A stretch of DNA of 64,000 nucleotides from Cupriavidus pauculus (GTDB taxonomy: Bacteria > Pseudomonadota > Gammaproteobacteria > Burkholderiales > Burkholderiaceae): contig NZ_PJRP01000002.1 in the NCBI RefSeq assembly GCF_002858765.1, positions 294,598-358,597 on the forward strand, read 5' to 3'. Every line of letters starts with the position of its first letter. The first letter of the stretch is position 1. The position numbers and the translations under genes are program-made. Of the stretch, positions 58,780-64,000 are shown piece by piece. Under the pieces are notes generated by a model, which was not told where the DNA came from, did not search any database, and saw only the letters and a list, made by a program, of their open reading frames with translations.

Positions 58780-59742
58780 TCAGCTGAGCCAGCCCTTCCG
58801 CTTGAAATACACCAGGGGAATCGCCGCCGACACGGCCATCAGCGCGATGGCCCACGGGTAGCCGATGGCCCAGTCCAGCTCCGGCATGAGCTTGAAGTTC
58901 ATGCCGTAGATGCTGGCGATCAGCGTGGGCGGCATCAGCGCCACCGACACCACCGAGAACAGCTTGATGATCTTGTTCTGGTTGATGTTGATGAAACCGA
59001 CCGTGGCGTCCATCAGGAAGTTGATCTTGTCGAACAGGAACGCGGTGTGGTTCTCGATTGAATCGATGTCGCGCAGGATCTGGCGGGCCTCGTCCTGCTG
59101 CTCGGCCGACAATAGCTGGCTGCGCATCAGGAACGACACCGCGCGGCGCGTATCCATGACGTTGCGGCGGATGCGGCCGTTCAAGTCTTCCTCGCGCGCG
59201 ATGGTTTCGAGCACGTCGGCGGCGGCGGCATCGGTCACGTTCTCGGCCAGCACGCGGCGGCTGGCTTCTTCCAGCCGCTCGTAGATCTCCTCGATCGAAT
59301 CGGCCGAATACTCGGCGTCGGTCGCGTAGAGATCCATCAGCACGTCCTTGGCGTTTCGCACCGATCCGGGCCGCATCCGGGCGCGCAGCCGCACCAGGCG
59401 AAACACGGGCAGGTCTTCGTCGTGGATCGAGAACAGGACGTCGCGCGTGAGCACGAACGCCACGCGCACGTTGCGCGACGCCTCGTCTTCCGCCAGCAGG
59501 AAGTCGGTGCGGATATGGATGTTCTCGTCCTCGCCCTCGAAATAGCGCGCCGATGCCTCCAGGTCACCGAGGTCTTCGAGTTCCGGCAGGACTACGCCGT
59601 AGGCTTCCTTGATCCATGCCAGCTCCTCGTCGTCGGGGCTGACCACGTCGATCCAGATGGGCTTGTGCTGCAGCAGCTCATTGCGCTCGTCGACCTGCTC
59701 CTGGGCAAGCCGACCTTTCTGCAGGACGAACAGATTGATCAT
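58780..59742 (-). CDS. corA: CorA-family magnesium/cobalt channel
   Basis: Divalent metal channel. The cytoplasmic domain occupies residues 1-255; the two C-terminal membrane helices flank the signature YGMNF with the GMN selectivity motif. 320 residues, standard. It is convergent with mtgA. The upstream 470 bp carry no gene and could hold its leader. Confidence 0.95.
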   Translation of the reverse strand: MINLFVLQKGRLAQEQVDERNELLQHKPIWIDVVSPDDEELAWIKEAYGVVLPELEDLGDLEASARYFEGEDENIHIRTDFLLAEDEASRNVRVAFVLTRDVLFSIHDEDLPVFRLVRLRARMRPGSVRNAKDVLMDLYATDAEYSADSIEEIYERLEEASRRVLAENVTDAAAADVLETIAREEDLNGRIRRNVMDTRRAVSFLMRSQLLSAEQQDEARQILRDIDSIENHTAFLFDKINFLMDATVGFININQNKIIKLFSVVSVALMPPTLIASIYGMNFKLMPELDWAIGYPWAIALMAVSAAIPLVYFKRKGWLS

Positions 59743-60213
59743 CCCTTGGATTCCTTGTTACTGATTGCGCGTTGTCCGGCAACAGGCGCAGGCAAGGCAT
59801 CGCCAGCAAAGCGACCATGGGCGGCCGGCAAGCGTGATCGCGCTGCGTGCGGACGGCGGATGCCTGTCCGTTGCAAGGCGATGACGTTTGCCTGTTGCCT
59901 GTATCTGGCTGGCAAGCCGGGGGAGGGAAGATCCGCAGCGCGCGGCGGCCGGCAGGCGGCCGCAGGAGGAACGGAAAGACACACTCACCCGCAGGTGTCT
60001 GCGGGCAAGTACGGCGACGAGCAGGGCAATGGCCCCGCGCGGATCGGCGTTACGCAGCCCGCAGTGACATGGCATCCGGCGATGACGCGGCCTGGCCGCA
60101 ACAACCCGAACACCCGATGCTACTGCCCACGTAGTTTCTCCGGGATTCTGATGGCCGCGAGTGTAATCCAACGCGGGGGGGCTTGTTAAGCGAAATCTCT
60201 GCGCCGGTGTTGC
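59743..60213. other. Intergenic region upstream of corA
   Basis: This 471-bp region lies between the corA start and the end of the leftward EamA gene. No gene is supported. A small hairpin CCCGCAG-gtgt-CTGCGGG sits at 59989-60006. No known magnesium riboswitch could be recognised by eye. Confidence 0.5.
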
Positions 60214-61098
60214 TCACAGGCGCCGCCGCAGCAGCGGGGCCAGCATCACGGACGACAGCGCCGCGAACATCAGCGCGATGGCCGCGTAGTCCTGCCAGTG
60301 CGGCGTCTCGCCCAGCAGCCACATGCCCGAGAACACGCCCACCACGGGGATGAACATGATCGACAGGCTGGACACCACGGGCGGCAGGCTGCGCGCCAGC
60401 GCAAACCAGACCAGGTGGCAGTATGCGAAGACCACCACGGCGTTGTAGGCGATGGCGGCCCATTCGATGCCGGTGGGCATGCGCCAGCCGGTCTCGAACA
60501 GCAGCGATCCGACGGCCAGGAAAGGCAGCGTGACAGCCAGCATCCAGAAGGTCAGCGCGCCGATCGGCACATCGATCTGCGTGCGCTTCATCAACTGGGT
60601 GCCGAAGCCCCAGCCGGCGGCGGCTACAAGCATCAGCAGCGTGCCGGCCGGGCTGCCGGTCAGCGCGGCGATCTCGCCCGACAGCAGCAGCACCGTGCCG
60701 GTCAGCGCGCAGGCAATGCCGATCCACGCCGACAGCGCAATCCGTTCGCGGAAGATCAGCAGGCCCCAGACCACGGCCCAGATCGGCATGGTGTAGCCCA
60801 GGATGGCCGCGCGGCCCGACGACAGCAGCTTGACCGCGCAGATCGCGAACAGGTGCCAGATCACCATGTTCGGGATGGCCAGCTTGACCACCGTGGTCCA
60901 GGCCTGGCGCGGCACCTGCAGCGAATCACCGCGCAGCTTCAGTGCCAGGCCCAGCGCCACCAGCCCGCCGGCCATGCACAGCAGCCGGAATCCCATGGCC
61001 GGGAAGTGTGCCACGCCGAGTTTCATGATCGGCCAGTTCAGGCCCCAGGCGATGGTCAGGATGACGAGCAGGGTGAGACCGCGGCGGTCGAGTTGCAT
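60214..61098 (-). CDS. EamA/DMT-family transporter
   Basis: Ten predicted membrane helices in two EamA repeats. RGLTLLVILTIAWGLNWPIM begins the first repeat and LMFIPVVGVFSGMWLLGE lies in the second. 294 residues. These carriers export amino acids or metabolites; the substrate is unknown. It is divergent from pyrF. Confidence 0.92.
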   Translation of the reverse strand: MQLDRRGLTLLVILTIAWGLNWPIMKLGVAHFPAMGFRLLCMAGGLVALGLALKLRGDSLQVPRQAWTTVVKLAIPNMVIWHLFAICAVKLLSSGRAAILGYTMPIWAVVWGLLIFRERIALSAWIGIACALTGTVLLLSGEIAALTGSPAGTLLMLVAAAGWGFGTQLMKRTQIDVPIGALTFWMLAVTLPFLAVGSLLFETGWRMPTGIEWAAIAYNAVVVFAYCHLVWFALARSLPPVVSSLSIMFIPVVGVFSGMWLLGETPHWQDYAAIALMFAALSSVMLAPLLRRRL

Positions 61099-61321
61099 GG
61101 CGCAGGTGAGGCGGCGACCTGATGTGATGGGGCCGCTCTTTTTAAGCGGAAGCTCCAGACAATATCACGCCAGCAGGTAGAATGCCGCCCACGCCATATG
61201 CTGGGCCGCGGGATGCCTTGTTCGCCCCGCCGCGCCAACCGGCCGGCGCCGACCCGCGTTATGCTGTGAAGACTGCCGAACACAGCCGGGCCGCCGGCTT
61301 CACCCGAATACCGAGCCTTCC

Positions 61322-62140
61322 ATGACCTTTACCGAGTTGCTGTCCAATGCCTGGCAGCGAAACGATTCCCTGCTGTGTGTCGGGCTCGATCCGGACCCGT
61401 CCAAGCTGCCGCTGTCGATGACCGGCACCGGCGGGGCGATCTTTTCGTTCTGCCGCGAAATCGTCGACGCCACGGCCGACCTGGTCTGCGCCTTCAAGCC
61501 GCAAATTGCCTATTTCCACTCGCAGCGCGCCGAGGACCAGCTCGAGCAGCTGATCGAGTACATCCACGATGCGCATCCCGGGATTCCCGTGATCCTCGAC
61601 GCCAAGCGTGGAGATATCGGGTCGACGGCCGAGCACTACGCGATCGAGGCTTTCGATCGCTACAAGGCCGACGCGGTGACGGTCAGCCCGTACATGGGCT
61701 TCGATTCGATGTCGCCGTACCTGGCGCATCCGGGCCGCGGCGTGATCGTGCTGTGCCGGACGTCGAACCCGGGCGGCTCGGACGTGCAGTTCCTGCAGGT
61801 CGACGGCAAGCCGCTGTACCAGGTGGTGGCCGAAGCCGCACGCGAGCGCTGGAATACCAATGGCCAGATGGGCCTGGTGGTGGGCGCGACCTTCCCGAAC
61901 GAAATCGCCAAGGTGCGCCAGATCGTGGGCGACATGCCGCTGCTGATTCCGGGCATCGGTGCCCAGGGCGGCGACATCGAGGCCACCGTCAAGGCGGGCC
62001 GCACGGCCGATGGCACCGGCATGATGATCAATTCCTCGCGCGCGATCCTGTACGCCAGCCGCGACAAGGACTTTGCCACCGCCGCCCGCAACGTGGCGCT
62101 GCAGACGCGCGAGACGATCAACCGTTATCGCCACGGTTGA
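61322..62140 (+). CDS. pyrF: Orotidine-5'-phosphate decarboxylase (type 2)
   Basis: Final step of UMP synthesis. The catalytic lysine/aspartate segment is [27 protein letters not shown] and [10 protein letters not shown] are further marks of the longer type 2 family. 272 residues. A TAGAAT near 61186 may be its -10. It is followed by REP-like palindromes. Confidence 0.97.
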   Translation: MTFTELLSNAWQRNDSLLCVGLDPDPSKLPLSMTGTGGAIFSFCREIVDATADLVCAFKPQIAYFHSQRAEDQLEQLIEYIHDAHPGIPVILDAKRGDIGSTAEHYAIEAFDRYKADAVTVSPYMGFDSMSPYLAHPGRGVIVLCRTSNPGGSDVQFLQVDGKPLYQVVAEAARERWNTNGQMGLVVGATFPNEIAKVRQIVGDMPLLIPGIGAQGGDIEATVKAGRTADGTGMMINSSRAILYASRDKDFATAARNVALQTRETINRYRHG

Positions 62141-62160
62141 ATGGCTGGAAGTGTTTTCTT

Positions 62161-62288
62161 CCCTCTCCATGAAATGGGAGAGGGGCCGCGGGAGAGGGCG
62201 CGGCGGTTCAAATTGCGACTTGTCTGACTTGAGTCGCTGACCCGCTCCCCCCACCCCTCTTCCGCATGTACACCGCAGGCGGGAGAGG
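62161..62288. repeat. Pair of REP-like palindromes after pyrF
   Basis: The first, 62161-62199, reads CCCTCTCCAT-gaa-ATGGGAGAGGGG then GGGAGAGGG. The second, near 62243-62288, reads CCCCTCTTCCGC...GCGGGAGAGG. They stand in opposite orientations between convergent pyrF and pncC. Confidence 0.6.
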
Positions 62289-62303
62289 TGAGCAAAGCCC
62301 AGC

Positions 62304-62801
62304 TTATTCCTCGTTCCGGATCAGTTCGATCAGCCCGCGCATCGCGTGTTCGGCCGCCTGGCGGCGGATCTGGGCGCGGTCGCCCTTGAAGCGCTGGGTC
62401 TCGGTGCGGGTGGTGATGCGGTTGCTCCAGCCGAAGCAGACCATACCCACCGGTTTTTCCGGCGAGCCGCCGTTCGGCCCCGCCACGCCGGTGATCGACA
62501 GCGACACCTGGGCGCGGCTGTTCAGCAGCGCACCTTCGGCCATGGCATGGGCCACCTCCTCGCTGACCGCGCCGTGGTCGCGGATCAGCTTCGCGGGCAC
62601 GCCGATCATGGTGGTCTTGGCTTCGTTCGAGTAGGTCACGAAGCCTCGCTCGAACCAGCCTGACGACCCCGATACATCGGTGATGGCCGCCGCTACCAGC
62701 CCGCCCGTGCAGGACTCGGCGGTGGCCAGCATGAGCGAGCGTTCCGCAAGGGTGACTCCGGCCTGGATGGCAAGCTGGTCAAGCAGGCGGCTGACGGACA
62801 T
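62304..62801 (-). CDS. pncC: Nicotinamide-nucleotide amidohydrolase PncC (CinA C-domain)
   Basis: Deamidates NMN to NaMN. It contains ATAESCTGGLVAAAITDVSG, TYSNEAKTTMIGV and SITGVAGPNGGSPEKPVG. The 165 residues are the CinA C-terminal domain alone. It follows pgpA on the same strand with 51 bp between. Confidence 0.93.
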   Translation of the reverse strand: MSVSRLLDQLAIQAGVTLAERSLMLATAESCTGGLVAAAITDVSGSSGWFERGFVTYSNEAKTTMIGVPAKLIRDHGAVSEEVAHAMAEGALLNSRAQVSLSITGVAGPNGGSPEKPVGMVCFGWSNRITTRTETQRFKGDRAQIRRQAAEHAMRGLIELIRNEE

Positions 62802-62852
62802 GGCGACGGTTCCCCGAGATCCTGAAGCAGTGATGAAGAAAGGGGCGGGCGC

Positions 62853-63434
62853 TCAGAACGAGCGCCACAGGGCAAAGACGAGCAGCGTATAGAACGCCGC
62901 GAAGATATCGTCGAACATCACGCCGAACGCGCCGGTGAAGCCGGGCCCCTTGAGCGTGCGGTCGTAGTAGCGGATCGGCGCCGGCTTGACGATATCGAAG
63001 AATCGGAACCACACGAAGGCCGCGAACTGACCCCAGAAGCCGGTGGGCATGACAAACACCAGCACCAGCCAGAAGGCGACGATCTCGTCCCAGACCATGC
63101 TGCCGTGGTCGTACACGCCCATGTCGCGCGCGGTACGCAGGCAGGCCCAGATGCCTACCACGAACCCGCCGGCGATGATCCACAGCCACGTGTTCGGCTC
63201 GATCCACATCGAGATCACGACGTACGACAGCCAACCATACAACGTGCCGACCGTGCCCGGGCTCACCGGTGACAGGCCGGAGCCAAAGCCCAGCGCAATC
63301 AGGCGGGCGGGATGACCGAGCATGAAGCGGGCGGTCGGGCGCATGACCTTGGCGGTCTGGCCGGCTTCCAGCGTGGCGGGCTCGGCAGGATTGGCGGGGT
63401 CGCGCGGCGCGGCCCCGGGGGGGTAAGCGGACAT
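62853..63434 (-). CDS. pgpA: Phosphatidylglycerophosphatase A
   Basis: Membrane phosphatase that makes phosphatidylglycerol. The conserved FGSGLSPVSPGTVGTLYGW is present, with WDEIVAFWLVL and WFRFFDIVKPAPI. About four membrane helices. The ATG at 63434 is preferred to a TTG three bases upstream; 193 residues. It follows thiL by about 100 bp. Confidence 0.95.
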   Translation of the reverse strand: MSAYPPGAAPRDPANPAEPATLEAGQTAKVMRPTARFMLGHPARLIALGFGSGLSPVSPGTVGTLYGWLSYVVISMWIEPNTWLWIIAGGFVVGIWACLRTARDMGVYDHGSMVWDEIVAFWLVLVFVMPTGFWGQFAAFVWFRFFDIVKPAPIRYYDRTLKGPGFTGAFGVMFDDIFAAFYTLLVFALWRSF

Positions 63435-63536
63435 CAAGAACCTGGCTCGACTTTCTAGTGATATATGGCGCGCAAGCTTGCACCTCTCCCTGTTGCGCGC
63501 ATGGCTGGCATCATGACACGGCTTGCGGGCGATGTG

Positions 63537-64000
63537 TCACGGAGCGCTGAAATGATCGAACGACGCGCCCGTGAACGTGAACGGGTTGCCATCGCCGTCG
63601 ACGATGCGCAGGCCGGCTTCCGATGTGATCGAGCCAGCACGGGTGAGCGGCAGGCCAAGTTGCCGGCTGATGCCAGCGATGGCTTCGCGATTGCCCGCCG
63701 GGGCGGTGAAACACAGCTCGTAGTCATCGCCGCCGGCCAGCACGCATTCGCGTTGGAGTGCCAGCGGCTGTCCACCGAGCACCTCGGATCGTGGCAGCGC
63801 GTCGACCTCCAGGATCGCACCGACCGATGAGCGCGCCAGGATATGGCCCAGGTCGCCGATCAGGCCGTCGGAAATATCAAGTGCGGCATGCGCCACGCCG
63901 CGCAGCGCCATGCCCAGCGCCACACGCGGCGTGGGCGTGTCCATGCGCGGACGGATTAACGTGAAATCGGGCTCGGGCAGCAGCCATTCGCCGCGGCAAT
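63537..64000 (-). CDS. thiL: Thiamine-monophosphate kinase ThiL, C-terminal part (runs off window end)
   Basis: Phosphorylates thiamine phosphate to the diphosphate. The visible C-terminal 154 residues include AALDISDGLIGDLGHIL and AGGDDYELCFTAP, the hallmark GDDYEL segment. The stop is at 63537. The N-terminal half lies outside. thiL-pgpA-pncC are co-directed, a common order. Confidence 0.95.
   Translation of the reverse strand, partial: CRGEWLLPEPDFTLIRPRMDTPTPRVALGMALRGVAHAALDISDGLIGDLGHILARSSVGAILEVDALPRSEVLGGQPLALQRECVLAGGDDYELCFTAPAGNREAIAGISRQLGLPLTRAGSITSEAGLRIVDGDGNPFTFTGASFDHFSAP

Noticed and set aside
59758..60171. A 137-codon minus-strand frame upstream of corA
   Set aside because: Arg/Ala/Cys-rich translation with no ribosome site or domain.

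Overview
The window is a gene-dense, GC-rich stretch of a betaproteobacterial chromosome. The order pilB / tRNA-Pro / ispB-rplU-rpmA-obgE-proB / rppH / proS, a PilSR pair fused to ampD, two orphan Bug/TctC binding proteins and a lysine/alanine-rich histone H1-like gene point to Burkholderiales, most likely Cupriavidus or Ralstonia. That genus call is inferred from gene order and protein character; no 16S gene is present. I see no phage, insertion sequence, CRISPR array or defence locus.

Layout. 1-6.5 kb: start of pilB, tRNA-Pro, ispB, ribosomal proteins L21/L27, the GTPase ObgE and ProB. 5.9-11.7 kb: an rppH-lipoprotein pair facing proS, then a lytic transglycosylase, a 2OG-Fe(II) oxygenase and an AraC regulator. 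11.7-16.3 kb: two LysE-type exporters, hpt, ffh and a CcsA-like membrane protein. 16.3-20.9 kb: an overlapping PP0621-pilS-pilR-ampD block. 20.9-25.9 kb: nrdA-nrdB behind a long leader that holds two NrdR-like boxes and several inverted repeats.

26-38.3 kb is an accessory mix: two orphan Bug proteins, a frameshifted oxidoreductase, rdgC, two lipoproteins, an aldo/keto reductase, a tautomerase, a LysR regulator, an iron-uptake pair (PiuC-type hydroxylase plus TonB-dependent receptor with a Fur-like box) and a DUF2147 protein. 38.3-40.2 kb holds no gene I can support. It leads to an H1-like nucleoid gene (40,194-40,883) that has internal 78-bp tandem repeats and four consecutive hairpins after its stop.

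41-64 kb is again mostly housekeeping: a glycine-zipper lipoprotein, a PfkB kinase, tpx, a zinc-ribbon/DUF3426 membrane protein, prmA, accC-accB, aroQ, a TlpA thioredoxin, mpl, an esterase-ubiC-SDR overlap group, an RNase II-type exonuclease, a TonB-like protein-aroE-mtgA, corA, an EamA exporter, pyrF, and thiL-pgpA-pncC.

The least explained parts are the nrdA leader and the 1.9-kb region before the H1-like gene. No convincing wholly new protein system was found; the best novelty candidates are RNA or regulatory.
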